Counted from the first letter of the stretch, positions 20,940 through 30,402 are shown. The stretch is DNA of 39,756 nt from Methylothermaceae bacterium (GCA_026984375.1 JALSSF010000172.1:1-39756); one strand, 5' to 3'. A program made the numbers and translations. The notes: generated by a model from the sequence alone, not told the origin.

Positions 20940-22750
20940 CGACCGAATCCCGCCGGCAAGTGCTGCTGGCCCTGGCCGGTGACGAGCGGGTGCTGGCGTC
21001 CCTGGCCCCCGAATCGCCCCTGGCCCGTCACCTGCCGGCGGCCCAGGCGGCGGTGGAAGCCTTCTGCCGAGGGGATGACGCGGCGATGGAGGCGGCCCTG
21101 GCCGGGCTGCCTTTCCGCTCCCCCTACCGGGACCTGCGCTGGCTGCTCAAGGCCCTGGCCTGCCATCCGGAAAATCCCGCCGCCGGGCGGCGCTTCCTGG
21201 CCCGGATCGCTCCGGATTCCCCCTTCCATGGACCGGCCCGGATCGCCGAGGCGGTGTTGGCGGGGGAGACGTCGGCGTTGTCGCCGCCGTTCCAGGAATT
21301 CGCGGTCGCCTTGCGTCGCGCCGGGTCGCCCGATAAACTGACCACGGTTCAGCGCCTGATCGATCGGATGGATGCCGAAACCGCGAAGGGGCTGCTGGTG
21401 CACGTCCCTTCCGCCATGTTCCTCTACCAGCACCGGATCGCCCCCCTGCCGCCGGCGGAGCGCTTGCGCATCGAGGCCCTGCACCAGGAACGTTACGGAG
21501 ATTGCCGCCGGGCCTGTGAACTTTGGGGCGAGCTGCTGGCCCTCCACCGGGAAACGGAACCGCTGCAGGCCGCCGCCATCGCCGAACACCTGGCCGAATT
21601 GACCGCCGATCTGGCCGGGCTCGAGGATCCCCAGGTGGCACGGTGGCTCGAGGCGGCTGCCGGCCTCGATCCGGACGATCGGGCCGTCTGGTTGAAGCTG
21701 GCGGACCACTATCGTCGGTGTGGGAAGAACGCCGATCTCAGGAAGACGCTGGCCCGGGCGCTGGCGCGCTTTCCCGACGACGGTGCGCTGCGGCGGCTTG
21801 CGGCCCAGGCTGCTCTGGAGCGGGGCGCCTGTCGGCAGGCCGCCGCCCATGCGAAGCATCTGTTGCGCCGGGACCCGCTTGACGAACAGGCCCGGGAGCT
21901 TTTGTTCCAGGCCCGGGTGGCCCAGGCCAGGAAGTACCTGGCCGCGGGGCGGGAGGACCTGGCCCGCCGGGTGCTGGCCGATGCGTGGGAGGCGGCGGGG
22001 GACGAAGGCCGTCGGGCGCAGGTTCTGGCGTTGGAGGGAATGGCGGCGCTGCTCGGGGGATGTCCTTCCCAGGCCGATGACTGTTTCCATCAGGCCCGCC
22101 GTCTGCTGGCCCCGCCCCTGGCCGACTGGCGGATCGCCGCCGAGGCCTTGTTGACGCGCCGGCCTCCTTCGGTCACCGACGCGCTGTTGAAATCGCTGCG
22201 GCTGATTTTGGCCCATGCCGCACTCAATCCGGACAAATCCACCATGACGGCGCTGCTCGACGACGCTGTCGAACTGGCCCGGAGCGACCCGGACGCGGCT
22301 CGTCTGCTCTTGCGGACCGGCAGTGGTTATTTCCCCAGGATGGCGCGACTGGAGTGGTCCCTGGCAGAGATCGATACCCTCGGGGAGCGCCTGTTGACGC
22401 TGGAACGCTACCAATGGCTGCGGGATCTGGTGCGGAATCACCCCGGCTGGCGTCAGAGGCCGCCTTTGCTGGTCTATCTCGACATCGCCGCCAAATGCCG
22501 GGGGGTGGCGGAAAATCTGAATCTTCACGACGTCGCCCGCCTGTCGCGGGCCCTCGAGCAGGTGGGCGAGGACCAACCCCGGCTCCGGGGGCGGATCGAG
22601 GGGCTGCTGGCCGACTTTCAGGCGGCGTTTTCCCGGCCTGCGCCGTTCGGGTCTCGGGGCGACGCCCCGGCACTTTCCCCGGAAGGCGGGATGGAAACAG
22701 CGGTGAAGGCGGTGGCCGCGTGGTTGGATCCCAGGCGGTGGGTGTCATGA
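20936..22750 (+). CDS. Alpha-helical repeat (TPR-like) protein of unknown function, first gene of Hsp70 module
   Basis: 604 aa, Ala/Leu-rich helical repeats (e.g. [54 protein letters not shown]); ATGA start overlaps gatB stop and TGA overlaps next ATG. Confidence 0.65.
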   Translation: MTTESRRQVLLALAGDERVLASLAPESPLARHLPAAQAAVEAFCRGDDAAMEAALAGLPFRSPYRDLRWLLKALACHPENPAAGRRFLARIAPDSPFHGPARIAEAVLAGETSALSPPFQEFAVALRRAGSPDKLTTVQRLIDRMDAETAKGLLVHVPSAMFLYQHRIAPLPPAERLRIEALHQERYGDCRRACELWGELLALHRETEPLQAAAIAEHLAELTADLAGLEDPQVARWLEAAAGLDPDDRAVWLKLADHYRRCGKNADLRKTLARALARFPDDGALRRLAAQAALERGACRQAAAHAKHLLRRDPLDEQARELLFQARVAQARKYLAAGREDLARRVLADAWEAAGDEGRRAQVLALEGMAALLGGCPSQADDCFHQARRLLAPPLADWRIAAEALLTRRPPSVTDALLKSLRLILAHAALNPDKSTMTALLDDAVELARSDPDAARLLLRTGSGYFPRMARLEWSLAEIDTLGERLLTLERYQWLRDLVRNHPGWRQRPPLLVYLDIAAKCRGVAENLNLHDVARLSRALEQVGEDQPRLRGRIEGLLADFQAAFSRPAPFGSRGDAPALSPEGGMETAVKAVAAWLDPRRWVS

Positions 22751-23046
22751 GCCCTTCTCCCTTCGAGATTCTCGGGGTGCCGGCGGATGCCGACGACGAG
22801 CGGATTCGCGCCGCCTATCTGCGCAAGGTGCGTGAGCATCCTCCCGAGCGGGATCCGGAGGCGTTCCGCCGCATTCGCCAGGCCTACGAAGCTATCCGGG
22901 ACGTCCGGGCGCGGATCGCCTATCGCCTGTTCCACGTTCCCGATTGGCGGACGATCGCCGTCTCGGTTTCCGAACGACCCACCCGGTCGCAGTTTCAGGC
23001 CATGCTGCGGGCCTGCGCCGAACGGATGACCGAAGCGGATGGATAA
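22747..23046 (+). CDS. J-domain-like protein with HPP in place of HPD
   Basis: [63 protein letters not shown]-domain helices I-III recognisable. Confidence 0.82.
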   Translation: MSPSPFEILGVPADADDERIRAAYLRKVREHPPERDPEAFRRIRQAYEAIRDVRARIAYRLFHVPDWRTIAVSVSERPTRSQFQAMLRACAERMTEADG

Positions 23047-23656
23047 CGAGACCCTGTTACGAGCGTTTCAGCGCCTGCTGGCGGAAGCACCGGAACCCCC
23101 GGAGGAAGAGATCGGCCTGGCCCGGCTCTTTACCGAGCTGGCCGCCCTGAGGACCGAGGTGCATACCGAAGGGCGGCAGGCGAAGGACGCCCTGGAGCTG
23201 TTGCGCCAGAGTTTGGAAACCCTGGAGCGGCAGTGCGACCACCTCGACCAGGCGGTTGAATTGCAACGGCGCCAGATCCTGGAGCCGATCCTCCTGGAGC
23301 TGGTGGACCTGCGGGACCGGCTGGCGATGGGGATCGATGGTCTATCCCGCTGGCGTCCCAACTGGTTCCGGCGTCTGCTGCTCGGCCGGGAGCTCGATCG
23401 CCTGAAGGCCGTCGTCGAGGGACAGCGGTTGACCCTGGAGCGTTTCGACCAATGGCTCCTCGGTCTCGGGCTGCGACCCATCGACGCCCTCGGCAATCCC
23501 TTCGAGCCGGAGCGGATGCGGGCGGCGGAGATCGTGCACCGGGCCGACCTGGACGACGAAACCGTGGTGGCGGAGCTGCGCCGTGGCTACCTGTGGCAGG
23601 GGCGGGTGCTGCGACCGGCGGAAGTCGCCGTCAACCGTGTCGACGAGCCGAAGTGA
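23039..23656 (+). CDS. GrpE-like nucleotide exchange factor
   Basis: N-terminal long helix; C-terminal beta-domain pattern GNPFEPERMRAAEIVHRADLDDETVVAELRRGYLWQGRVLRPAEVAVNR typical of GrpE. Confidence 0.82.
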   Translation: MDNETLLRAFQRLLAEAPEPPEEEIGLARLFTELAALRTEVHTEGRQAKDALELLRQSLETLERQCDHLDQAVELQRRQILEPILLELVDLRDRLAMGIDGLSRWRPNWFRRLLLGRELDRLKAVVEGQRLTLERFDQWLLGLGLRPIDALGNPFEPERMRAAEIVHRADLDDETVVAELRRGYLWQGRVLRPAEVAVNRVDEPK

Positions 23657-23660
23657 AGCG

Positions 23661-25376
23661 ATGAAGGAACCGATCATCGGTATCGATCTCGGTACTACCT
23701 ATTCGGAGGTGGCGCTGCTGGAAGCCGGGCGCCCCAAGGTGCTGGCCGACGCCGAGGGCAGACGTTTGCTGCCTTCGGTGGTCGGCCTCGACGGCCAGGG
23801 CCGGCTTCTGGTCGGCGAGGCGGCCCTGAACCAATATCTGCTGTTTCCCGAACGCACCGTCAGATCGGTGAAGCGCAAGATGGGAACGGCGGAGATCCTG
23901 AAGCTGGGCGAACAGTCCTATTCCCCCCAGGAGATTTCCGCCATGATCCTGCGGGTACTCAGACAGCGGGCCGAAGCCTATCTCGGGCGCCCGGTGACGC
24001 GGGCGGTCATCACCGTGCCGGCTTTCTTCAGCGAGGCCCAGCGCCAGGCCACCCGGGAGGCGGGGGAGATCGCCGGTCTGGAGGTGGTGCGTCTGCTCAA
24101 CGAACCGACCGCGGCCTCCCTGGTGTACGAGAGCGATCTCGAGCGCAGCCGCACTGTGCTGGTCTACGATCTGGGCGGCGGCACCTTCGACGTCTCCCTG
24201 GTGCGGATTCAGCAGGGGGTGGTGGAGGTGATCGCCAGTCACGGCGACAATCATCTGGGCGGCGACGACTTCGACCGGGTGTTGGTCGAACTGTTCGCCG
24301 AGCACATCGAGGAACGAAGCGGCCGTGACGTGCGCGGGGATGCGGCCGTGGTCGCCCGTCTGCTCCGTGCCGCCGTGGCCGCCAAGCACGCCCTTTCCCA
24401 GCGGCCTTTCGTCCAGATCCGGGAAGAGTTTCTGTTCGGGAGCGGGGACGCACCGTTCCATTTCACCCTGGAAGTGTCCCGACAGGAATACGAGGCCCTG
24501 ATCGCTCCCTACATCGACCGCACTTTCGACGCCGTCCATACGGCCCTGCGGGATGCCGGGCTCGGTATCGCCGATATCGACGACGTGCTGTTGGTCGGCG
24601 GATCGACGCGGACTCCCCTCGTCGTCGAGCGTTTGGAAGCGCTCTTCGCCCGGCCTCCCAAGGCCGCCGTCGATCCGGATCTGTGCGTGGCCATGGGGGC
24701 GGCGATTCAGGCCGGCATGCTGGCGGGGGAACCGGTGGCCTCGGTCCTGGTGGACGTGACTCCCTACACCTTCGGCACCGCCATCGTCGGGGAGCTCGAC
24801 GGCCGCCCGCATCCCAAGGTTTTCGTGCCCGTCATCCGCAGAAACACGCCCCTGCCGGCTTCCCGGAGCGAGGTGTTCTACACCCTGGAAGACGGGCAGG
24901 AAACGGTGGAAGTGTGCGTCTATCAGGGCGAGGATCCCGACGCCGGCAACAATCTTCTCGTCGGTTCGTTCACCGTGGAAGGACTGCGCCGGGCGCCGGC
25001 TCCCGATCCCATCGTGCTGCGGTTCGATCTGGATCTCGACGGAATGCTCCGGGTGACCGCCACCGAAAAGGCCACCGGCCTGGAAAAACAGGTGCGCATC
25101 GACAAGGCGGTCGAGCCGATGGATCGGCAGGCGCTGGCGCGGTCCCACGGCAAGGTGGCCGCCCTGTTCGATGAGAAGGACGAGCCGGCGCCGCGGGTGC
25201 GCCGGCTGCTGAACCGGGCGGAAGCCGCGCTTGCCCGGGTGAACCTGGCGGAGGATCGAGCGGAGATGACGCGGTTGATCGAATCCCTGCGGGCGGCGAT
25301 GGCCCGGGGAAACGAGGGGGAGATCGAACGGGCCGCGGAAGCCCTGGAAGAATTGCTGTATTATCTGGAGCGCTGA
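23661..25376 (+). CDS. Hsp70 family chaperone, short DnaK/HscA-like (571 aa)
   Basis: IIGIDLGTTYSEVALLE, VYDLGGGTFDVSLV, VLLVGGSTRTPLVVERL, DVTPYTFGT. Start set at ATG 23661; no DnaK-like acidic C-terminal tail. Confidence 0.93.
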   Translation: MKEPIIGIDLGTTYSEVALLEAGRPKVLADAEGRRLLPSVVGLDGQGRLLVGEAALNQYLLFPERTVRSVKRKMGTAEILKLGEQSYSPQEISAMILRVLRQRAEAYLGRPVTRAVITVPAFFSEAQRQATREAGEIAGLEVVRLLNEPTAASLVYESDLERSRTVLVYDLGGGTFDVSLVRIQQGVVEVIASHGDNHLGGDDFDRVLVELFAEHIEERSGRDVRGDAAVVARLLRAAVAAKHALSQRPFVQIREEFLFGSGDAPFHFTLEVSRQEYEALIAPYIDRTFDAVHTALRDAGLGIADIDDVLLVGGSTRTPLVVERLEALFARPPKAAVDPDLCVAMGAAIQAGMLAGEPVASVLVDVTPYTFGTAIVGELDGRPHPKVFVPVIRRNTPLPASRSEVFYTLEDGQETVEVCVYQGEDPDAGNNLLVGSFTVEGLRRAPAPDPIVLRFDLDLDGMLRVTATEKATGLEKQVRIDKAVEPMDRQALARSHGKVAALFDEKDEPAPRVRRLLNRAEAALARVNLAEDRAEMTRLIESLRAAMARGNEGEIERAAEALEELLYYLER

Positions 25377-26023
25377 TGGCGAACTGCCCGGTCTGCCGTG
25401 CCGAACTGGAACAGGCGGTGTGCCGGCGCTGCGGCTGTGATCTGGAACTGGCCCGTCGGGCCGGTCGGGCGGCCGAGCATTTGCTGCACCAGGCGTTGGC
25501 GGCGCTGCGGGAGGGGCGTGACGATGACGCCCTCCGGCTGGCGCGGCGGGCCCGGACCTTGGATCATTGCCGCCTGGCCGCTCTCATCGAGGAACTGGCA
25601 CGGCACGGCTGGCGCTATCGGGTCCCGGAGGACCGTCAGTTACATCAGTTCCAGGAAACGGTGCGCAAAGCGGCGGACCGGGTGTACCGGAGGCTGGGAA
25701 CGGGACTGCGCCGGGATGTCTACGCCACGGCCCTGACCCTGGAATTCGCCGGCCAGCAGGCCCAGTTCGAAACCGATGTGCCGGTGAAGGTGGCCTATCG
25801 GGGCGGCGAGTTCATGACTTCCTACCGCATCGACTGGCTTTTCGCCGGGCGGCTTGCGGTGGTCTTGGGAGAAGCCGATAATTCCGAACGGGTGCAACGG
25901 GATCTGGCCGCCATGGTCCGACTGGCGCGCCTGGAGGCGGGGATATGGCTGGTTTTCCCGGTCGGGGAGCCGCCCCGAACGGGATGGGTGTTGTCGAGAC
26001 GGAGTGGAGGGAACGAATCGTGA
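25376..26023 (+). CDS. Zinc-ribbon protein with C-terminal GxxExxY-like (degenerate PD-(D/E)XK-like) domain
   Basis: N-term CPVCRAELEQAVCRRCGC (two CxxC); C-term RRLGTGLRRDVYATALTLEFAGQQAQFETDVPVKVAYRGGEFMTSYRIDWLFAGRLAVVLGEADN...GIWLVFP follows the remembered GxxExxY pattern. Confidence 0.55.
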   Translation: MANCPVCRAELEQAVCRRCGCDLELARRAGRAAEHLLHQALAALREGRDDDALRLARRARTLDHCRLAALIEELARHGWRYRVPEDRQLHQFQETVRKAADRVYRRLGTGLRRDVYATALTLEFAGQQAQFETDVPVKVAYRGGEFMTSYRIDWLFAGRLAVVLGEADNSERVQRDLAAMVRLARLEAGIWLVFPVGEPPRTGWVLSRRSGGNES

Positions 26024-26445
26024 TAAAGCAGAGATTTCTGAGTTGGATCGGATTGGCGGCACTGCTGCATCTGACGGGATGTGCCACCAGCCCCTATCCC
26101 TATCAGGGGGGCAGCGTCGGTGCCGCGGTCGGTGCGGCCGCCGGGGCATTGATCGACAAGGAGAACCGCTGGCGCGGCGCCGTGATCGGCGGGGCTCTGG
26201 GCAGCGCGCTGGGAGCCCTGACCACGGAGATCGCCGCCCGGGCCGCCCGGGAGGCCGCCACGGGGGGCAGGTCGGTGACCTATCAGAGCGTCGACGGCTG
26301 GCAGCGGGTGGAAGCCCAGCCTCTGGGTTACGATGCCAAGACCCGCTGTCACAAAGTGCACGAGCGGATCTGGCAGGGCGGCAGGCTGGTGCAGGACCGT
26401 ATCCGCGAGGTTTGCCGAGGGGAAAAGATCGAACCGGGATATTAA
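26020..26445 (+). CDS. Glycine-zipper lipoprotein / 17 kDa antigen-like outer membrane protein
   Basis: GTG start overlapping the previous stop (GTGA); lipobox LHLTGC; GGSVGAAVGAAAGALIDKENRWRGAVIGGALGSALGAL glycine zipper. Confidence 0.8.
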   Translation: MIKQRFLSWIGLAALLHLTGCATSPYPYQGGSVGAAVGAAAGALIDKENRWRGAVIGGALGSALGALTTEIAARAAREAATGGRSVTYQSVDGWQRVEAQPLGYDAKTRCHKVHERIWQGGRLVQDRIREVCRGEKIEPGY

Positions 26446-26455
26446 AGGATCGTTC

Positions 26456-27745
26456 ATGAAAGTCTTGATCGTCGGTGGTGGCGGCCGGGAACACGCCCTG
26501 GCCTGGAAGATGGCGCAGGGGGAAGGTGTGGAACTGGTCTACGTGGCGCCCGGAAACGCCGGTACCGCCCTGGAGCCGGGAGTGGAAAACGTGCCCATCA
26601 AAGTCGGTGACATCGTGGCCCTGGCCCGGTTCGCCGAGGAGCGGCGCATCGACCTGACCGTGGTGGGGCCCGAAGCCCCCCTGGTGGCGGGGATCGTCGA
26701 TGCCTTTCGGGAACGGGGGCTGCCCTGCTTCGGCCCGACCCGGGCCGCCGCCCGGCTGGAGGGCTCCAAGGCCTTCTGCAAGGATTTCATGCGACGCCAC
26801 GGGATTCCCACCGCCGCCTACGCCGCTTTCACCGAACCGGCGGCGGCCGTCGCCTATGTCCGGAGCCGTCCCCTCCCCATCGTGATCAAAGCCGACGGGC
26901 TTGCCGCGGGCAAGGGGGTGGTGATCGCCCATTCCCTGGAGGAGGCGGAGAGCGCCATCCGAGCCATGATGACGGAGAAGACGTTCGGCGAGGCGGGAAG
27001 CCGAGTGGTGGTGGAGGAATATCTGCCCGGGGAGGAGGCCAGTTTCATGGTCATGGCCGACGGTCGGGACATCGTTTGCTTCGCCACCTCCCAGGACCAC
27101 AAGCCGCTGCTCGACGGCGACCGCGGGCCCAACACCGGCGGAATGGGAGCCTATTCCCCGGCACCCGTGATCACTCCGGCGGTTCACCAGCGTATCCTCG
27201 AGCGGATCGTCCACCCCACCATCGAGGGCATGGCGGCCGAGGGGACGCCTTACACCGGCTTTCTCTATGCCGGTCTGATGATCACGCCGGAAGGCGAGCC
27301 CAAGGTGCTGGAATTCAATTGCCGCCTCGGGGATCCGGAAACCCAGCCGTTGATGATGCGGCTCAAGAGCGATCTAGCCCGGCTGTGCCTGGCCGGTACG
27401 GAAGGAGGGCTGGCGCGCCTGGAGACCGAATGGGAGGAGCGTACCGCCCTCGGTGTGGTCATGGCGGCGGAAGGCTATCCGGGCAAGGTGCGGACCGGGG
27501 ATGTCATCGAGGGGCTGCCGACGGAGGAGACCGAGGACGTCAAGGTGTTCCATGCCGGCACCCGCCTGGCGGACGGCAGGGTGGTGACCGCCGGCGGACG
27601 GGTGCTTTGCGTCTGCGCCCTGGGCGAGACCGTGGCTGCGGCCCGGCGCAAGGCTTATGATTGGGTGGAGCGGATCCGCTGGCCCGGGGTCCATTACCGC
27701 CGTGACATCGGCTGGCGCGCCTTGCGGCGGGAGCGGCAGGGCTAA
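26456..27745 (+). CDS. purD: Phosphoribosylamine-glycine ligase
   Basis: MKVLIVGGGGREHALAWKMAQ, KADGLAAGKGVVIA, NTGGMGAYSPAP, EFNCRLGDPETQPLMMRLKSDL. Confidence 0.97.
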   Translation: MKVLIVGGGGREHALAWKMAQGEGVELVYVAPGNAGTALEPGVENVPIKVGDIVALARFAEERRIDLTVVGPEAPLVAGIVDAFRERGLPCFGPTRAAARLEGSKAFCKDFMRRHGIPTAAYAAFTEPAAAVAYVRSRPLPIVIKADGLAAGKGVVIAHSLEEAESAIRAMMTEKTFGEAGSRVVVEEYLPGEEASFMVMADGRDIVCFATSQDHKPLLDGDRGPNTGGMGAYSPAPVITPAVHQRILERIVHPTIEGMAAEGTPYTGFLYAGLMITPEGEPKVLEFNCRLGDPETQPLMMRLKSDLARLCLAGTEGGLARLETEWEERTALGVVMAAEGYPGKVRTGDVIEGLPTEETEDVKVFHAGTRLADGRVVTAGGRVLCVCALGETVAAARRKAYDWVERIRWPGVHYRRDIGWRALRRERQG

Positions 27746-28572
27746 AGGGCCTGCCAAACCGGTTCCACGCCGGGTGGCAGGGGCGCCAGCCGACCCAGCT
27801 CGATCCAGGGAAAGGCGGGATCGTGGAAGTCGGAGCCCACCGAGCCCAACAGGCGGTAGCGGCGGGCGTAATCGGCACAGGTGGCGACCTGTTCGACGGT
27901 GCTGTTGCCGCTGACCACCTCGATGCCCCTTCCCCCGGCGGAGCGGAAGGCGGTCAGAAAACGGCGCAGCCAGCTCGCGGTGATCCGATAGCGCAGCGGG
28001 TGGGCCAGCACGGCGATGCCGCCGGCTTCCCGGATCCATTCCAGGGCCTGTTCCAGGGCCGCCCACCGGGTGGCGACGTAGCCGGGTTTGCCCCGCACCA
28101 GATAGCGTTCGAACGCATCCGCCACCGACGGGGCGTAATGGCGGGCCACCAGAAAGCGGGCGAAGTGGGTGCGGGTGATCATGCCGTCGCCGGCCATGTC
28201 CCGCACGGCTTCCAGACTGCCGTCGATCCCGTGCTTCTCCAGGTCGGCCGCCATGCGTTCGGCCCGCTGGTCACGCAGCCGTTGCAGTTCCGCCAGCCCT
28301 CGGTTCAGGACTTCGCAGGCGGGGTCGACGCCGAGGCCGATGACGTGAAAGCATTTCTTTTCCCAGGTCACCGAGATTTCCACCCCGGGGATGAGTTCTA
28401 GGTTCAGCTCCCCGGCCGCCCGTCGGGCCGCGGCGATGCCGGAGACGGTGTCGTGATCGGTGAGGGCCAGGTGACGCACGCCGTGCGACGCGGCCCGGCG
28501 CACCAGTTCTGCCGGTGACAGGGCGCCGTCGGAGGCGGTGGAATGGCTGTGGAGGTCGTAGCCGGAACTCAC
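27742..28572 (-). CDS. PHP-domain phosphoesterase (YciV/Rnm-like)
   Basis: YDLHSHSTASDGALSPAELVRRA, LALTDHDTVSGI, PGVEISV, LAHPLRY, VGSDFHDP. Confidence 0.93.
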   Translation of the reverse strand: MSSGYDLHSHSTASDGALSPAELVRRAASHGVRHLALTDHDTVSGIAAARRAAGELNLELIPGVEISVTWEKKCFHVIGLGVDPACEVLNRGLAELQRLRDQRAERMAADLEKHGIDGSLEAVRDMAGDGMITRTHFARFLVARHYAPSVADAFERYLVRGKPGYVATRWAALEQALEWIREAGGIAVLAHPLRYRITASWLRRFLTAFRSAGGRGIEVVSGNSTVEQVATCADYARRYRLLGSVGSDFHDPAFPWIELGRLAPLPPGVEPVWQAL

Positions 28573-30395
28573 GACAGGGCCTGCTGGCGTTCCCCGTAGA
28601 GCCGGGCGTACAGACCGCCCTGGGCCATGAGGTCGTCATGGCCGCCCTGTTCGCAGATTCGCCCGTCCTCGAAGACATAGACGTGATTGGCTTGGCGCAC
28701 CGCGCTGAGGCGGTGGGCGACGATCAAGGTGGTGCGGCGCTCCAGGAAATCCGCCAGCGCCCGATGGAGACGGCTCTCGGTTTCGGTGTCCAGGGCGGAG
28801 GTCGCCTCGTCGAAGATGACCACCTTGGGATCGGCCAGGATCATGCGGGCGATGGCCAGGCGTTGGCGCTGGCCCCCGGAAAGGCGCATTCCAGCGCGGC
28901 CGATGACGGTATCGAGACCGTGGGGAAGCGCCGCGACCGTGTCGCTCAACTGGGCGATCTCCAACGCCCGCCACAGACGGCGGTCGTCCATGTCCCGGCC
29001 CAAGGTGAGGTTGGCGCGGATGGTGTCGTGGAACAGCACCGGATGCTGGAGCACGGTCACTACGTGTTCCCGCACCACGTCCATGCCGATGCGGGTGATC
29101 GGCTCGCCGTCGTAATACACCATGCCCCGCTGCGGGGCGTAGAGACCGATCAGCACCTGGACCAGGGTGGACTTGCCCCCGCCGCTGGCGCCGACCAGGG
29201 CGACGGTTTCCCCGGCTGGGATATCGAGGCTGACCCCTTTCAGGATCTCCTGCCCGTGGCCGTAGCGAAAGTGGAGGTTCTCCACCCGCACGCCGACGGT
29301 CCGTTTGCCGAGGAAGGGATTGGCCAGATGGGGGTAGCGGGGTTCCTGCTCCAGTTCCAGCAGGCGGTTCAGGCGGTTCAGGGCGGCCTGGGCGCTGTAG
29401 AAAGCGTACTGGATTCCCAACAGTTCCTGGACCGGGGACATCATGAACCAGAGGTAGCCGAACACCGCCAGCATCTGGCCGATGGTCAGGTCGGAAAACA
29501 GCACCATGGCCATGGCCGTGGCCCGGAACAGATCGACACCGTGCAGGAACACCACGAAGCTGAGGCGGTTGAGGGCGTCGCTTTTCCAGGCGTAGTGGGT
29601 CGCGGTCCGCCGCACTCCGTCAGCGTGATCCGCCAGACGTTCGAAGTAATAGCGCTCCCGGTTGCTGGCGCGGATTTGGTGAATGGCCTCCAGGGTTTCC
29701 GTCAGGGCCTGCTGGAAGGCTTCCAGCGCGCCGTTCTCCTTCTTTTTCAGCCGTTTGACCTGTTTGCCCAAGGCCCGGGTGAAATAGATCACCATCGGGT
29801 TGAGACAGAGGATGAACAGGGCCAGGGGCCAGTGGATCCACAGCAGGATGGCGGCGGTACCCAGGATGGTAAGGAAGGCGATCAGCGATCGGCTGATGGT
29901 GGTGCCGAGGAAATGGTCCAGGGTATCGACGTCGGTGACCAGATGGGTCACCACGGTGCCGCTGCCCAGGGATTCGTATTCGGCCATCGACACCCGTTCC
30001 AGCCGTTGCAGCAGGTCGCGGCGTAGCCGGTAGGTGACATCCTTGGAAATTTCCGTGAACCGGCGGGTCTGCCAGACGTTGAATCCCAGAGCGAGCAGGC
30101 GCAGCAGGAAGGAGACCAGCAGGATGACCGCGATGTACCACAGGGTGTCCTGCCACCGGGGAGGAAGGGGAGGTGCCGGTAGCCAGCGGTCGATGAAAGC
30201 GGTCACCGGGCCACGGTGGCCGAGTAGGACCTCATCCACCAGGGTCGGGATCAGCAACGGAACCGGGACCGCCGCCAGCGCTGCCAGCAGGGCGACCACA
30301 TGGGCACCGACCAGCTTGCGCCGGTGTTTCAGGGCCAGGCGGATCAACAGCCGCCAGTCGTAGCGGCGCGGCGGCAGGGAGGCGATCCGGGACAT
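28569..30395 (-). CDS. ABC transporter, fused permease/ATPase (MsbA/exporter type)
   Basis: TM region then Walker A GASGGGKSTL, signature LSGGQRQRLAIARMIL, Walker B VVIFDEATSALD, H-loop AHRLSAV. Confidence 0.95.
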   Translation of the reverse strand: MSRIASLPPRRYDWRLLIRLALKHRRKLVGAHVVALLAALAAVPVPLLIPTLVDEVLLGHRGPVTAFIDRWLPAPPLPPRWQDTLWYIAVILLVSFLLRLLALGFNVWQTRRFTEISKDVTYRLRRDLLQRLERVSMAEYESLGSGTVVTHLVTDVDTLDHFLGTTISRSLIAFLTILGTAAILLWIHWPLALFILCLNPMVIYFTRALGKQVKRLKKKENGALEAFQQALTETLEAIHQIRASNRERYYFERLADHADGVRRTATHYAWKSDALNRLSFVVFLHGVDLFRATAMAMVLFSDLTIGQMLAVFGYLWFMMSPVQELLGIQYAFYSAQAALNRLNRLLELEQEPRYPHLANPFLGKRTVGVRVENLHFRYGHGQEILKGVSLDIPAGETVALVGASGGGKSTLVQVLIGLYAPQRGMVYYDGEPITRIGMDVVREHVVTVLQHPVLFHDTIRANLTLGRDMDDRRLWRALEIAQLSDTVAALPHGLDTVIGRAGMRLSGGQRQRLAIARMILADPKVVIFDEATSALDTETESRLHRALADFLERRTTLIVAHRLSAVRQANHVYVFEDGRICEQGGHDDLMAQGGLYARLYGERQQALS

Positions 30396-30402
30396 CGGAC
30401 GG

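Noticed and set aside
20480-22576. 698-aa minus-strand ORF antisense to gatB and the helical-repeat gene
   Set aside because: Gly/Pro/Arg/Gln-rich with no motif; the plus-strand gene has start/stop coupling to its neighbours.
23631-25148. 505-aa minus-strand ORF antisense to the Hsp70 gene
   Set aside because: Mirror of a highly conserved Hsp70 coding sequence; codon-bias artefact.
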